64,000 bases of DNA from Granulosicoccus sp045110475 (GCA_045110475.1 JBGCGC010000015.1:1-64000), one strand, 5' to 3'. Counted from the stretch's first letter, positions 10,523 to 20,794 are shown. The notes: generated from the sequence alone by a model not told the origin. A program made the numbers and translations.

Positions 10523-12819
10523 AGACGCTTCCACCGAAGCCTGAGAAGCCATTCGATCACCTTGATCGCCAAGAGACACAAGAAGAAGAAAGGCATGTTC
10601 CATAAAGGCAAGCTGACTTCACGCTTTAGCGCCGCGTTGCTCTGCGTCAATACGTCGCGCAACTGATCGGCATCGGCAAACGCAAGGTAGCTACCTCCCG
10701 TGGCATCAGCGATCCTTTTCAGAAAGTCCTGTTGTTGTGTGTTGTCAAATGTCTCTGCCGTACCCGATTCACTGATCCACCAGTGCTCGGCAGTTACCAG
10801 GGAACCCTGCGGAGACTCACCACCCAATGGCGTCATGGCATTAACGGTGTAAGGCCCGTCAAGCGTTGTATCGACAACACCCAGATACCTGCCGGGCTTC
10901 TGCGGGTCAGATTGAAATGCCAGGGATTTACTCGAACCATCTGGCAAGGTTAGCCGCACAGGCAGGCTCGCCTGACGCAAGGGTTCGTAGTTTGCAGCAA
11001 ACACGTCAACGGAGACCATTGCCGAATCGCTGTCGCGGTAAACGGGGCGCGAAGCCGTGACATTGATACGCGGCACTACGCCATCAACCAGCATCGTCGC
11101 CAGTTGCCGCCAGAACATCTCATGACGTTGATCGGCAAATTCCAGACCCATTTGCCAGCGCCACGTTCCGCTGGTTCCCAAAACAAGACTCTGCCCCTTT
11201 CCATAGCGCTGGCTGACCAATAGCGGCTCTGCCCGCGCCATGCTGGAATCCAGCTCGACGTGTTCAAGCAGCACGACGGCGCCCGGCTTGACTTTACCCA
11301 CTGCCTGCCAGTCTGCTAATTCAGGCAGGCCCTGCCAGGCTTCGGTGTTCGATGCCGGGGTTTCAGCCAGTGCAAGCCAATTGGTTCGATATCCGGAGAC
11401 AGTGGGGAGTACTTGCCGGCGCTCGCGGGCAAACGTTTCGGCTGACAAACGTGCATCAAGAATGACGGGCAATGCGGCAGCGACAACCGAACGCCCCCAA
11501 CCGCCGTCAGCCAGTCCATGCCTGCCGGCGAGCATCAATAATGAACCACCACGCACGCTGACAAAATCACGCAACAACACCTGTTGATCGGTGCTGAGTT
11601 CCGCAGCCTCCAGGCTGCCGATTATGATCGCGTCGTAGCTGAAAAGAGCGTCGCGGCTGACGGGAAATCCATCGGCCAACTCATTGGCATCGCGAACACC
11701 CTGGCGATAGAACTTGTTGGGCGATGTCCTGAGTAATGACACGATCTCGACAGCAGGATGATTGTTGAGCGCTCGGCGAAGGAACTTGTACTCCCATCGT
11801 GGCTCACCTTCTACGTACAGGATTCGCCTGGGGGATTCAACGACCCGCAACACTCTCGGTTGGGTGTTATTGGCTAGATCTGAGTCGCTCAGCTCATCAT
11901 TGCTGAAAACTTCAAACCGCAATTGTCGTATCCCGGCCTCACCCGTTGGCAGTGAAATCTCATGAACGCTCTCGCCAAGCTCAGCGGGCAGCTGGATATC
12001 CTGAGCCACGATCAAGTCTCGACCAGAGAAAACTCTCACCCTCGCACTGCCGCCTATCGAATGCGTGACGTTGAGTCTGGCGTTGAGCTGTACATTGGGC
12101 GCTGCAAGTTCGGGAAGCGTGACGTCACTGAGCTGTATATCTGCTGGATGTCTGGTCCGGCCTACACCCACTGTATGCACTGGCACACCGGCCGCGCCAA
12201 GCCGTTGCCACCACTGGGCATCAATGTCATCACTGTTATCTGACCCATCAGACAACAGCACGACGGCGGCGAGCGCACTTTGGCCAACAGTCCCCAGTAA
12301 CTCATCCAGAGCTTGCGCAATTTGCGTGCTGGATGATGGCGGAGCTGAAAGGATTTCATCGACGCTGGTGATTGATTCCAGCGAATCACCCTGAGTGTAG
12401 AGGGCAGCATCAAATTCAGCGTTATCATCAAGCGCCAGCGAATCAATAACAGAACCCGCTGCATCCAGGCGGCTTTGCAAATCGGTTGTGGACGCACGGT
12501 TCTGCAGAACGTCCTCGGTACTCATACTCTGCGACGTGTCAATGATCCAGGCGACCGTGTTCTCGCCTTTTTTCGCCACGTCCATTTCCAGAGCCGGCTG
12601 CCACAGCATCGTCAGGACAATAAACGCAACGGCTCCATGCAGAATGAAAATCAACGATCTGCGACCCTTGCTCAACGGTTGTTTCCACAAACTCGCTACG
12701 ATTATGATCAGGGCAATGCACAGTGCAGCAGCCCATGCAGTCAATGGCCAAGGGCTGGCGAAGCCAAACGAGGCTTCACTCCAGGAGGTTGCCGGGTACT
12801 TGAATAGCCACTCAATCAT
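10519..12819 (-). CDS. VWA membrane protein with glutamine-amidotransferase-like domain
   Basis: 766 residues. Two N-terminal membrane segments (about 28-45 and 55-73) precede a VWA domain with MIDAS D94-T-S-Q-S. After about residue 300 comes a class I glutamine-amidotransferase-like region (around AIIIGSLEAAELSTDQQVLL and the GGSLLMLAGRHG strand), without an evident catalytic cysteine. A last membrane segment lies near the C-terminus (LWNMPFFFLCLLAIKVIEWL). This architecture is the COG5426-like membrane protein often found with MoxR and DUF58. The ATG at 12819 is 85 bases after the DUF4159 gene, and the stop overlaps the caspase-like gene. Confidence 0.85.
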   Translation of the reverse strand: MIEWLFKYPATSWSEASFGFASPWPLTAWAAALCIALIIIVASLWKQPLSKGRRSLIFILHGAVAFIVLTMLWQPALEMDVAKKGENTVAWIIDTSQSMSTEDVLQNRASTTDLQSRLDAAGSVIDSLALDDNAEFDAALYTQGDSLESITSVDEILSAPPSSSTQIAQALDELLGTVGQSALAAVVLLSDGSDNSDDIDAQWWQRLGAAGVPVHTVGVGRTRHPADIQLSDVTLPELAAPNVQLNARLNVTHSIGGSARVRVFSGRDLIVAQDIQLPAELGESVHEISLPTGEAGIRQLRFEVFSNDELSDSDLANNTQPRVLRVVESPRRILYVEGEPRWEYKFLRRALNNHPAVEIVSLLRTSPNKFYRQGVRDANELADGFPVSRDALFSYDAIIIGSLEAAELSTDQQVLLRDFVSVRGGSLLMLAGRHGLADGGWGRSVVAAALPVILDARLSAETFARERRQVLPTVSGYRTNWLALAETPASNTEAWQGLPELADWQAVGKVKPGAVVLLEHVELDSSMARAEPLLVSQRYGKGQSLVLGTSGTWRWQMGLEFADQRHEMFWRQLATMLVDGVVPRINVTASRPVYRDSDSAMVSVDVFAANYEPLRQASLPVRLTLPDGSSKSLAFQSDPQKPGRYLGVVDTTLDGPYTVNAMTPLGGESPQGSLVTAEHWWISESGTAETFDNTQQQDFLKRIADATGGSYLAFADADQLRDVLTQSNAALKREVSLPLWNMPFFFLCLLAIKVIEWLLRLRWKRL

Positions 12820-12904
12820 TTTAAAAACACCGTGGCACGACAGTCAGTGACGCCCTTGGAGTCCCGCATTCCGGGGGTGATGTCCAGATACAAGCTGATC
12901 ATGG

Positions 12905-13627
12905 TTAATGCGTCATTGCGTAGAGGACATAGTTGACACCCAGTCGATAGGCATGCGCGGTCAAAGGTGCCGGATAACGGGCGTCGTCAGCATGTTCCCA
13001 GGCATCGCCTATGTCCTGGTTAAAATTTATCGCAACCATTGTCCGTCCTTTGTCATCGATGATCCCGCGCCAGCGAGGTGTCCGACCGCCTTTCTCATAC
13101 GTCCGGTTGTTCATAAGGGCCCTGATCCCGGGAATTTGTTTCCGCTCAGCAAGATCATAGAGCACGTGAAACGCCTCGTTACTATCGTCAAGATCCTCGA
13201 TTCTTTTTTCAGGAAAAACCTGCGCCATAACCAACTCAAATTGCTGCCACTCGTAGGTACCGTGAAAATCATCAACCATCATGAACCCACCACGCAGCAG
13301 GTATTCGCGCAACATGGAGATTTCCTCAGCTGCCAGCGACATGGATCCGACTTCAACAACATACAACCATGGGTAATCAAATACCTCTTCACTGTCCATA
13401 CGCACCAGCACACCGTCTGGTGCAACGTCCAGCCGTGTCAGGCGGTCGAGACCCGCATTAAAATGAGTTTCGGCCTCTGGCCAATCTGCGCGCCATCGCG
13501 GCCAGTCATCGAAGGCTGATTGGGAATACACAAGGCGGGCAAACGAAAACTCTTGCGCGTACGTCAGACGCAAATGAGCCGGGGAGACCGAAAGTGCCAG
13601 CAAGAGGACGACAAATGCATATTTCAT
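12905..13627 (-). CDS. DUF4159 exported protein
   Basis: 240 residues from the ATG at 13627, chosen because it puts a clear signal peptide (MKYAFVVLLLALSVSPAHL) at the N-terminus; an upstream ATG at 13726 gives an implausible leader. The body matches DUF4159: FARLVYSQ..., a segment YPWLYVVEVGSMSLAAEEIS, then LREYLLRGGFMMVDDFHG, resembling a catalytically empty glutamine-amidotransferase fold. DUF4159 proteins accompany MoxR/VWA clusters in many proteobacteria. It is probably the first gene of the operon, since the next gene upstream (FadL-type) is divergent. Confidence 0.85.
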   Translation of the reverse strand: MKYAFVVLLLALSVSPAHLRLTYAQEFSFARLVYSQSAFDDWPRWRADWPEAETHFNAGLDRLTRLDVAPDGVLVRMDSEEVFDYPWLYVVEVGSMSLAAEEISMLREYLLRGGFMMVDDFHGTYEWQQFELVMAQVFPEKRIEDLDDSNEAFHVLYDLAERKQIPGIRALMNNRTYEKGGRTPRWRGIIDDKGRTMVAINFNQDIGDAWEHADDARYPAPLTAHAYRLGVNYVLYAMTH

Positions 13628-13879
13628 GAAATAACTATACCGAGTAGACACCTGACCGTACCCTTGTATCGCGAAATGTAACTCTCCATAAAACGGGAAA
13701 ATTTTATGCTGTGCGAAATCGCCCATCTATGCCTGTTAGCCCTATACTAATGAATTGGTGGGCAAAGAAGCGTCAATGTAACGTCAATTGGCAGCCAGTG
13801 GCATCCGGGTTTGCACGCGACGGCAACGACTTTGTTCTGGACAACAGCCAATTTACTTGCACCTTATCTAGGAGGATTT
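13628..13879. promoter_or_regulatory. Divergent promoter region of the MoxR operon and the FadL gene
   Basis: 252 bases without a convincing gene. It must hold the promoters for the eight-gene minus operon and for the plus-strand lipid genes. A TATACT hexamer at 13743-13748 could be a -10 for the plus strand, but I see no good -35 at the right distance. GGAGG at 13871-13875 is a strong ribosome binding site four bases before the FadL start. Confidence 0.5.
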
Positions 13880-15319
13880 ATGTACCGAAAACCTGCACGG
13901 CTGGGTCAGCTGGCGCCCTTGATAGGCCTCGCCACCATGAGCATACCCCTGATCTGGTTCGCCAAGCCGGTCCACAGTGGCGGTTTTGCCCTTATCGAAC
14001 ATGGCGCGTCCGGTCTCGGTCACGCCTACGCTGGCGCTGCTGCGGTTAGCGCGGACACATCCACCGTCTGGTTCAATCCGGCCGGCATGAGCGAAATCAA
14101 AGGCCGTGAGGTGTCCGTTGCACTCCACGTGCTCAGTACCGGAACAGAATTTGAAAATGAAGGTACGCGTCTGGCGTTCAGTCTCGGCGGGGATGAAATT
14201 TCAGGCCCTGACACCGCCAGCCCGGGTACCCAGACTGTGCTGCCTAATTTCTACTATGTGGCTCCTATCAACGAACAATGGAGCTATGGCTTGAGTATCG
14301 GTGTACCGTTTGGGTCTGCGACCGAATATGACTCTAACTGGGTCGGACGTTACACGACCGTGGAAAGTGGCATCAACGTTGTCGATATTAATCCAGCGGT
14401 CTCCTTTCAGGTATCCGACAAGGTCCGCTTGGGTTTTGGTATCAGCGTGCAGCAACTCTCGGCCGAGCTTGGTAGCAGCATCGATTCGGGCGCGGTCTGC
14501 GCAAGTTTCGCTGCCAATGCCAATTCTAGTATCAGCGGAGCTGACTGTATCAACCAAGGGCTGACTCCAGGCGTTTTGGCCAATGATTCAACCGGCGAAA
14601 TTACTGGCGATTCCACGGCAGTAGGTTTTAATCTGGGCGCTCTATTCCTGCCCACTCAAGGCGTAAAACTTGGCGTAGCTTATCGCCACAGCATTGACCA
14701 TGAGCTGGACGGTGACGTTGACTATGGTGTCAACGCAGCATTGCGCGCAACACTGGACAGTGATGTCGGTGCAGCGGCCCCCGCCTCGCAAGGCCTGTTT
14801 ATGAACGGTCCTGCGACTGCTGAGGTAAAACTGCCGGCAATGCTGTCGTTTTCAGGTGCCTGGCAAGTCAATGACAAGGTCGAATTATTGTCTGATCTGA
14901 CGTGGACAGGCTGGAGCTCGTTTCAACAATTGCTGGTGGAATACGATAATCCCGTTCAGCCAGAGACCTTGTCAATACAGGCCTGGGAGGATGTGCTGCG
15001 CTTCTCGGCCGGGGTAAATTTCAACTACAGCCCCAGATTGGTGTTGCGTGCTGGCTATGCCTTCGACGAAGAGGCCATTCCCGGGCCGGGCCAACGTACC
15101 GCCCGTATACCGGGGAACGATCGCACGTGGTTGACATTCGGCGTGGGTTATCAGGTATCCAATCAGTTCTCATTTGACATAGGCTACGCTCACATCATGC
15201 TTGATGAGACCGCCATCGATAACCTCAATGCCGAAACAAGGGGCGGTGCCGTTGTGCGTGGCAACTATGACCCGGTCATCGATATTCTTTCCGCTCAGAT
15301 CAACTATGACTTCAACTGA
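13880..15319 (+). CDS. fadL: FadL/OmpP1/TodX-family outer membrane transporter
   Basis: 479 residues from the ATG at 13880, which has GGAGG at 13871-13875; the frame opens earlier (13811) but that stretch lacks a binding site. A signal peptide is followed by the classic mature start SGGFALIEHGASGLGHAYAG and then STVWFNPAGM, the N-terminal hatch motif of FadL proteins. The rest is beta-barrel-like with a C-terminal aromatic-ending strand (ILSAQINYDFN). FadL proteins carry long-chain fatty acids or other hydrophobic compounds across the outer membrane. The next gene codes for a VolA-type lipase, so the pair probably releases and imports fatty acids from host or environmental lipids. Confidence 0.9.
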   Translation: MYRKPARLGQLAPLIGLATMSIPLIWFAKPVHSGGFALIEHGASGLGHAYAGAAAVSADTSTVWFNPAGMSEIKGREVSVALHVLSTGTEFENEGTRLAFSLGGDEISGPDTASPGTQTVLPNFYYVAPINEQWSYGLSIGVPFGSATEYDSNWVGRYTTVESGINVVDINPAVSFQVSDKVRLGFGISVQQLSAELGSSIDSGAVCASFAANANSSISGADCINQGLTPGVLANDSTGEITGDSTAVGFNLGALFLPTQGVKLGVAYRHSIDHELDGDVDYGVNAALRATLDSDVGAAAPASQGLFMNGPATAEVKLPAMLSFSGAWQVNDKVELLSDLTWTGWSSFQQLLVEYDNPVQPETLSIQAWEDVLRFSAGVNFNYSPRLVLRAGYAFDEEAIPGPGQRTARIPGNDRTWLTFGVGYQVSNQFSFDIGYAHIMLDETAIDNLNAETRGGAVVRGNYDPVIDILSAQINYDFN

Positions 15320-15329
15320 GAGCAAGCAC

Positions 15330-17546
15330 ATGCAAAGCATAATCAGACCAGTACGTTCATGGCTTGTAGCTCCCGCGCTTGTATTATTGATCGCCGGCTG
15401 CAGCAGCGATTCCAGCCATGACTTCGAGGCCAGTAACGAAGCCGCCGTGGCTGCCAATGTCGCCGCCAGCAGTCCGGAGGCTATCTTTAATCCATCAACC
15501 GGTGCCGTTCCTTTTCCCAATAATCTGCTCTTCGTGAACAGCGAAGACGGAACACTGAACATCCCCATTGCCGAGTCTGCTGATCAAACCCTGGCCAACC
15601 CGCAGGTTGCGCTCAATCAACAGGATGGGTTTTCGACCATTTCCCCGATTATCACGGCGGTATCCGAACCGCTTGACCAAGGTTCGCTGATTCTTGGCGA
15701 AAACATTCATGTATTTGAGGTGACCACCCTTGAGCCACCCGTCGCTAGTCCAACGCCTCAGCAAAGAGCGGGGGCAAAATCAGTCGTTACCGGCATCGTC
15801 ACTGACAGCATTGACGAACTGGCCAGCGCGAGCAGGCTGAACGTCTCTGAAATCAACAATCAGCTTGTCATTTCTCCTCTTCAACCGTTAAAACCTTCTA
15901 CCAGCTACATGGTCGTGTTGACCAACGGCATAACGGACGTTGATGGCAACGCGTTGCAAAAGAGCTTTTTATACAACGCCTTGCAAGGCGATACAGCTTT
16001 TGGCAATGAAGCACTCGAGGGTGTTGATTCACCGGCAGCCGTAGCAGCGGTAGAAAACCTGGCAGCTCTTGAGGCCCTGCGAACCGTAGTCGGATCTCAT
16101 TCGGCAGTCCTGAGCAACCAGATCGAGCCAGATAAAGACGTTGTTCTCACCTGGGTCTTCTCTACACAATCTACTCGCGAGGTACTTCAGGCTGTCAAGG
16201 ACATTAGCAATCCTACAGCGCTGTTTGTGACACCCGCTGCTAATCCTGTAAACGGCGAGGTAGCCGCCAGCCCACTTGGGCTGGCTGATTTATACGTCGG
16301 ATCACTGGATTTGCCCTACTACCAGAGCGCTGTCGGCGACGATAATAATCCGCTGCCTGCGCTTGGTGGATTCTGGAAAAATGCGGCTGACAATGTTCCC
16401 GGTGCAACCGATGTCAATGGCATCCCCGACTACACCCCGGAACAAACGGCCCTTGTCCGGGTTCCGGTTCTCATGTCTGTGCCAAATACCAATTCACCCA
16501 GCGGTGGACAGATGCCGGACACCGGCTGGCCCATTACTGTTTTTATGCACGGTATTACCGGAAATCGAACAAACATGCTGGGCATCGCTGATTCGATGGC
16601 TCGTGCAGGTCGCGTTGTGATTGCCATTGATCTGCCCATGCATGGTTTGACAGAGCCAACCGAGGCAACAGCCGGACTGCTGGCAGCCAATGCGTTGCTG
16701 GGAACCACCGAAAGGTCATTTGGCATTGACGTGTCCGCAGTCGATCCGGACACAGGCGTGATAACCCCGGGACCTGACGGCGTCGCTGACCCCTCAGGAA
16801 CACACTTTTACAATATAGCCAATCTGGCCAACACACGAGATAACTTGCGTCAGTCAGTTGCCGATTTGTTTGTGCTTACTGCCAACGTGCTTGCACCGCG
16901 CGCTGAAGGCATCCAGTTTGATCCAAATAATTTGAGTTTCGTCGGACATTCACTGGGCGCCATCGTCGGTACTACCATGCTTGCGTTTGACAACAGCTAT
17001 CAGGCAGCGACACTGGGTATGCCAGGTGGCGGTATCGCTCAATTATTGGCTAATTCCACGCGATTTGGTCCGGTTATAAACGGAAGCCTTGCCGCAAATG
17101 GCGTGGAGACAGGTTCCAGCGAATACCTGCAGTTTCTCACTGTTGCTCAAACCCTGATCGACTCTGGCGATCCGGTCAATCATGCCGGAACCGTAGCCGC
17201 ACAGAGCAATACGCGAATACACCTGATAGAAGTCATCGACGATGCGGTCATTCCCAATCGAGTGGCCTTGGCTCCCTTATCAGGGACGGAGCCGCTTATT
17301 TCGCTGCTGAACCTGCCTTCCGTAGACACCACGGTAATGGATAGCAATGCAGCAGTCAGATTCACCTCCGGCGACCACAGTTCTCTTCTGCGACCAATGC
17401 CTGGCGAAGTGGAGAACGAACCGCCAAGTGCAGAGGCCATTGCGATCACGACAGAAATGCAGAGTCAAACGGCCGGTTTCGCAAACAATCTCGGTGCAAC
17501 GCTTCCCGTGGACAACACAGCAGGCTTCATACAAGACGCCGAGTAA
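15330..17546 (+). CDS. VolA/Pla-1-type lipase lipoprotein
   Basis: 738 residues from the ATG at 15330, ten bases after the FadL stop; the longer open frame overlaps FadL and is rejected. The lipobox LIAG-C24 marks a lipoprotein. Residues about 50-330 match the bacterial virulence factor lipase N-terminal domain (FNPSTGAVPFPNNLLF). The hydrolase domain has an oxyanion-type HGITG at 407-411 and the nucleophile elbow G539-H-S541-L-G. A late aspartate (IDDAVIPN) and histidine (SGDHSSLLRP) can complete the triad. In Vibrio cholerae the surface lysophospholipase VolA is encoded beside a FadL, the same arrangement as here. Substrate (lysophospholipid or triglyceride) is inferred. Confidence 0.85.
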   Translation: MQSIIRPVRSWLVAPALVLLIAGCSSDSSHDFEASNEAAVAANVAASSPEAIFNPSTGAVPFPNNLLFVNSEDGTLNIPIAESADQTLANPQVALNQQDGFSTISPIITAVSEPLDQGSLILGENIHVFEVTTLEPPVASPTPQQRAGAKSVVTGIVTDSIDELASASRLNVSEINNQLVISPLQPLKPSTSYMVVLTNGITDVDGNALQKSFLYNALQGDTAFGNEALEGVDSPAAVAAVENLAALEALRTVVGSHSAVLSNQIEPDKDVVLTWVFSTQSTREVLQAVKDISNPTALFVTPAANPVNGEVAASPLGLADLYVGSLDLPYYQSAVGDDNNPLPALGGFWKNAADNVPGATDVNGIPDYTPEQTALVRVPVLMSVPNTNSPSGGQMPDTGWPITVFMHGITGNRTNMLGIADSMARAGRVVIAIDLPMHGLTEPTEATAGLLAANALLGTTERSFGIDVSAVDPDTGVITPGPDGVADPSGTHFYNIANLANTRDNLRQSVADLFVLTANVLAPRAEGIQFDPNNLSFVGHSLGAIVGTTMLAFDNSYQAATLGMPGGGIAQLLANSTRFGPVINGSLAANGVETGSSEYLQFLTVAQTLIDSGDPVNHAGTVAAQSNTRIHLIEVIDDAVIPNRVALAPLSGTEPLISLLNLPSVDTTVMDSNAAVRFTSGDHSSLLRPMPGEVENEPPSAEAIAITTEMQSQTAGFANNLGATLPVDNTAGFIQDAE

Positions 17547-17696
17547 GGTAACGCAGTCCCCGGCCCGCCCGGATTATTCATGAAATCACTCGACCCTTCC
17601 GAAAAGGATTGTGCGTTTAACGAATAGTTCGGGTTAGACGCGGACTGCATTTGCGCTCGAAACAGTCCAACTTATTTCGCAATCAGGCACACTCCC

Positions 17697-18266
17697 ATGT
17701 TCCGTTTTTTACTCGTCGCAATTCTATTGGTCTTTGCCACACCCGGCGTAGCTCAAGACACTACGCTGGCAGGTGTCAGTCTTGATCAATCCCTGAACGT
17801 TGACGGGGTAGAACTTGCTCTTAATGGCGCCGGGATACGCAAGAAGCTGTTTTTCAAGCTTTATGTTGGCAGTCTCTACGTGGATAACACACTAAAAGGT
17901 GCAGATGGCAATGCCATTGTTCAGGCTGATTCGCCGATGCTGATTCAGCTAAACATCCTGTCGGACTTGCTTACGAGGGACAAGCTAATTGATGCACTGA
18001 ACGAAGGTTTTGACAAGTCTACCGGTGGCAACACCGCGCCTGTTCAAAGCGAGATAACGACCATGATTGAAGCGCTGAACGTTGCGATAAAGCCTGGCCA
18101 TGTCTACCGGATCGCCTATTCCCCACAGACGGGGACTCGCGTCATAACGGGTGAAGAGACTCTGGCGACCATTGACGGCCTTGCCTTCAAGCAAGCGCTA
18201 TTCGGCATCTGGCTTTCTGAGGCACCTGCCCAGAAGTCACTGAAGCAGGCAATGCTGGCTCAATAA
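17697..18266 (+). CDS. Chalcone-isomerase-like exported protein
   Basis: 189 residues with a signal peptide (MFRFLLVAILLVFATPGVAQ). The body fits the bacterial chalcone-isomerase-like family: LNGAGIRKKLFFKLYVGSLY near 42-61, DALNEGFDKS, and a C-terminal GLAFKQALFGIWLSEAPAQKS. Plant relatives of this fold bind fatty acids rather than isomerising chalcones, which fits the neighbouring FadL, lipase and FadE genes. No enzymatic role is shown for the bacterial family. It starts 150 bases after the lipase gene, so it may have its own promoter. It converges with fadE. Confidence 0.8.
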   Translation: MFRFLLVAILLVFATPGVAQDTTLAGVSLDQSLNVDGVELALNGAGIRKKLFFKLYVGSLYVDNTLKGADGNAIVQADSPMLIQLNILSDLLTRDKLIDALNEGFDKSTGGNTAPVQSEITTMIEALNVAIKPGHVYRIAYSPQTGTRVITGEETLATIDGLAFKQALFGIWLSEAPAQKSLKQAMLAQ

Positions 18267-18310
18267 AGAAGTAATTTATCGAAAACAACATTGCTGCTGC
18301 ATCTCATCCC

Positions 18311-20794
18311 TCAAGTGTCCTTCAACGCTTGATTGACTGACGCTGAGTCAGGACGTTGCGAAAGGCTTCCCGATTGAAGCATCTCATTGGGAAAATCATC
18401 GACCATGACAACTCGTCTTGTCGCCTCGGCAGCACTGAGCAGCAGTTCTGCCTCGTCACGGTTGATGACGTTTTCAGCGGTCAGTTGCTGTAACCAGGTG
18501 GCGTAGTCCATCCCGTATGGCAGCTCGCGGCGAGTGTCCTTGAGCTTGCGTTCAGCAGGCTCTGCATCCAGAACACGCTGCAATGCATACTCAATACTGC
18601 CTGTTGGATCTTCCGGATTGTTGCTCAGATGAACACCCTCAGTCAGTCGGTCTCTGGCTTCAGACACACCGAGCAGTATCCGCGCGCAGGCTTGAGTCAG
18701 TTTGTCATTAGGTGTTCTGTAACGACGCCCCAATGGAAAAACTATGCCACGCAACACAAGGCCGATGGGGGTGTTAGGAAAGTTCCTGAGAATTTGATCA
18801 AGCGCTACCTGAGTTTCAAACAAGGAGTGCCTTACCGACCATTCCATTAATGGCCGATCTGCATCAGGTCGCCCGGTATCTTCAAAACGCTTGAGAACTG
18901 CTGACGCCATGTACATGTGCATCAGACCGTCAGCGAAACGTCCTGACAGCATTTCCTTGCGTTTGAGTCCTCCTCCGAGAAACAACATGGCGAAGTCTGC
19001 AAGAAAGGAGTAAGCCGCACTCATACGGGATAAACGCCGGTAGTACTTTGCGTTAGGCCCGATGATAGGCGAGTCAGCAAACGTGCCTTTGGTTAGACCG
19101 TGAAACAGTGAGCGTGCACCGTTCTGTATGGCATAACCCACGTGCCCCATCAGGGCCTCGTCAAAGCTTTCCAGAGCCTCCTGTTTGTTGGGAAGTGACG
19201 CTGCAGTAATTTCGTCCATCAACCATGGGTGACAACGAATAGCGCCCTGCCCGAAGATTATCAGGCTGCGCGTGAGGATGTTGGCGCCTTCTACTGTTAT
19301 TCCAACCGGAATCGCCTGATAGGGCCGGCCAAGAAAATTGCCAGGTCCCATACAGATACCCTTGCCGCCGATGATATCCATACCATCGTTGACCACCAGG
19401 CGCATATTCTCGGTGTTGTAGTACTTCAGGATTGCAGATACAACCGAAGGTTTCTCTCCCTGGTCAAGCGCGGCACAGGTCAACCGACGCCCCGCATCCA
19501 TGGTGTACGTTAAACCGGCAATTCTTCCCAATACCTCTTCAATGCCTTCAAACTTGCCAATAGGCAAATTGAATTGTTTTCGCACACGCGCGTAGGCACC
19601 CACAAATCTGGCGGTGACCTTGCCGGAAGCGACACCGTTGCTTGGTAGCGAAATACCTCGACCTACTGATAGTGATTCCATTAGCATGCGCCAGCCCTGG
19701 CCCACCATCGGCTGTCCACCGATAACCCATTCCATCGGAATGAACACATCGTTGCCACTATTCGGCCCGTTCATGAATGCCTGATTTAAGGGAAAGTGAC
19801 GACGACCAATCTCCACCCCGGCAGTATCAGTGGGAATAAGTGCACAGGTGATACCGAGTTCTTCGTTATCGCCCAAAAGCTTGTCAGGGTCATAGGCCTT
19901 GAAAGCCAATCCGAGCAAGGTGGCCACCGGTCCAAGCGTGATGTAACGCTTTTCCCAGGTCACGCGCATCCCAAGAACCTGTCTGCCTTCAAAGTCACCC
20001 ATGCACACGATACCGACATCGGGCATAGCCCCTGCGTCAGATCCGGCAGAAGGACCAGTCAAGGCAAAACACGGCAGCTCCTTTCCCGCAGCCAGTCTCG
20101 GCAGATAATAGTCTTTTTGCTGTTCCGTACCATAATGCAGGAGCAATTCCGCAGGCCCCAGAGAGTTGGGTACCATCACGCTGACAGCCCCAGTGACGCT
20201 TCGCGTTGCCAGTTTGCTGACAACTTCAGAATGCGCCATCGCCGAAAATCCCAGGCCTCCATACGCTTTAGGAATCACCATACCCAGAAATCCTTTTTCC
20301 TTGATGAACTTCCACACATCCGGTGGTAGATCATTCAACTCATAGGTAATCTGCCAGTCATCCAGCATGCCGCACAGTTTTTCCGCCGGACCTTCAAGAA
20401 AAGCCTGCTCCTCTGTGTTGAGAACGGCTTCAGGGTAGTTGATCAGTTTTTCCCATTTCGGAGCACCGCCAAACAGCTCTGCCTCCCACCAGACAGTCCC
20501 GGCATCTATGGCAGCTCGCTCTGTTTCAGACATCGGTGGCAGGACAGCACGAACGTACTTGAGTACCGGCAAGCTGACGAAGCGATGCCTTAGCGGACGC
20601 ACATTAAACAAGACCACAATAACAATGAATGCGCCAACTGCCGCAGTTCCAAGAATACCCGACAGCATCCCGAACTCAGAAGCAACAAAGAGAATGACCG
20701 CGCCGAGAACCGTCGATACCGGCAAACTCAACCGTGTTTTCGATACCGTGAACAAGGCAATTGCCAGAACAACCAACCAGAAAATGATGCCCAT
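18311..20794 (-). CDS. fadE: Acyl-CoA dehydrogenase FadE (long membrane-anchored type)
   Basis: 827 residues from the ATG at 20794, which has GGAG five bases upstream; an ATG at 20845 gives a poorer leader. Three hydrophobic segments in the first 80 residues are typical of FadE (about 815 residues in E. coli). The acyl-CoA dehydrogenase core shows CFALTGPSAGSDAGAMPD and the FadE-specific GITVEGANILTRSLIIFGQG; the C-terminal 280 residues correspond to DUF1974. It catalyses the first step of beta-oxidation. It lies beside the fatty acid uptake genes and converges on them. Confidence 0.95.
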   Translation of the reverse strand: MGIIFWLVVLAIALFTVSKTRLSLPVSTVLGAVILFVASEFGMLSGILGTAAVGAFIVIVVLFNVRPLRHRFVSLPVLKYVRAVLPPMSETERAAIDAGTVWWEAELFGGAPKWEKLINYPEAVLNTEEQAFLEGPAEKLCGMLDDWQITYELNDLPPDVWKFIKEKGFLGMVIPKAYGGLGFSAMAHSEVVSKLATRSVTGAVSVMVPNSLGPAELLLHYGTEQQKDYYLPRLAAGKELPCFALTGPSAGSDAGAMPDVGIVCMGDFEGRQVLGMRVTWEKRYITLGPVATLLGLAFKAYDPDKLLGDNEELGITCALIPTDTAGVEIGRRHFPLNQAFMNGPNSGNDVFIPMEWVIGGQPMVGQGWRMLMESLSVGRGISLPSNGVASGKVTARFVGAYARVRKQFNLPIGKFEGIEEVLGRIAGLTYTMDAGRRLTCAALDQGEKPSVVSAILKYYNTENMRLVVNDGMDIIGGKGICMGPGNFLGRPYQAIPVGITVEGANILTRSLIIFGQGAIRCHPWLMDEITAASLPNKQEALESFDEALMGHVGYAIQNGARSLFHGLTKGTFADSPIIGPNAKYYRRLSRMSAAYSFLADFAMLFLGGGLKRKEMLSGRFADGLMHMYMASAVLKRFEDTGRPDADRPLMEWSVRHSLFETQVALDQILRNFPNTPIGLVLRGIVFPLGRRYRTPNDKLTQACARILLGVSEARDRLTEGVHLSNNPEDPTGSIEYALQRVLDAEPAERKLKDTRRELPYGMDYATWLQQLTAENVINRDEAELLLSAAEATRRVVMVDDFPNEMLQSGSLSQRPDSASVNQALKDT

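Noticed and set aside
13711..14049. Small open frame upstream of and inside the FadL gene
   Set aside because: It overlaps the FadL gene in another frame and has no binding site; the GGAGG at 13871 belongs to FadL.
15201..15329. Longer N-terminus for the lipase
   Set aside because: It would overlap the FadL coding end, and the lipoprotein signal peptide starts cleanly at the ATG at 15330.
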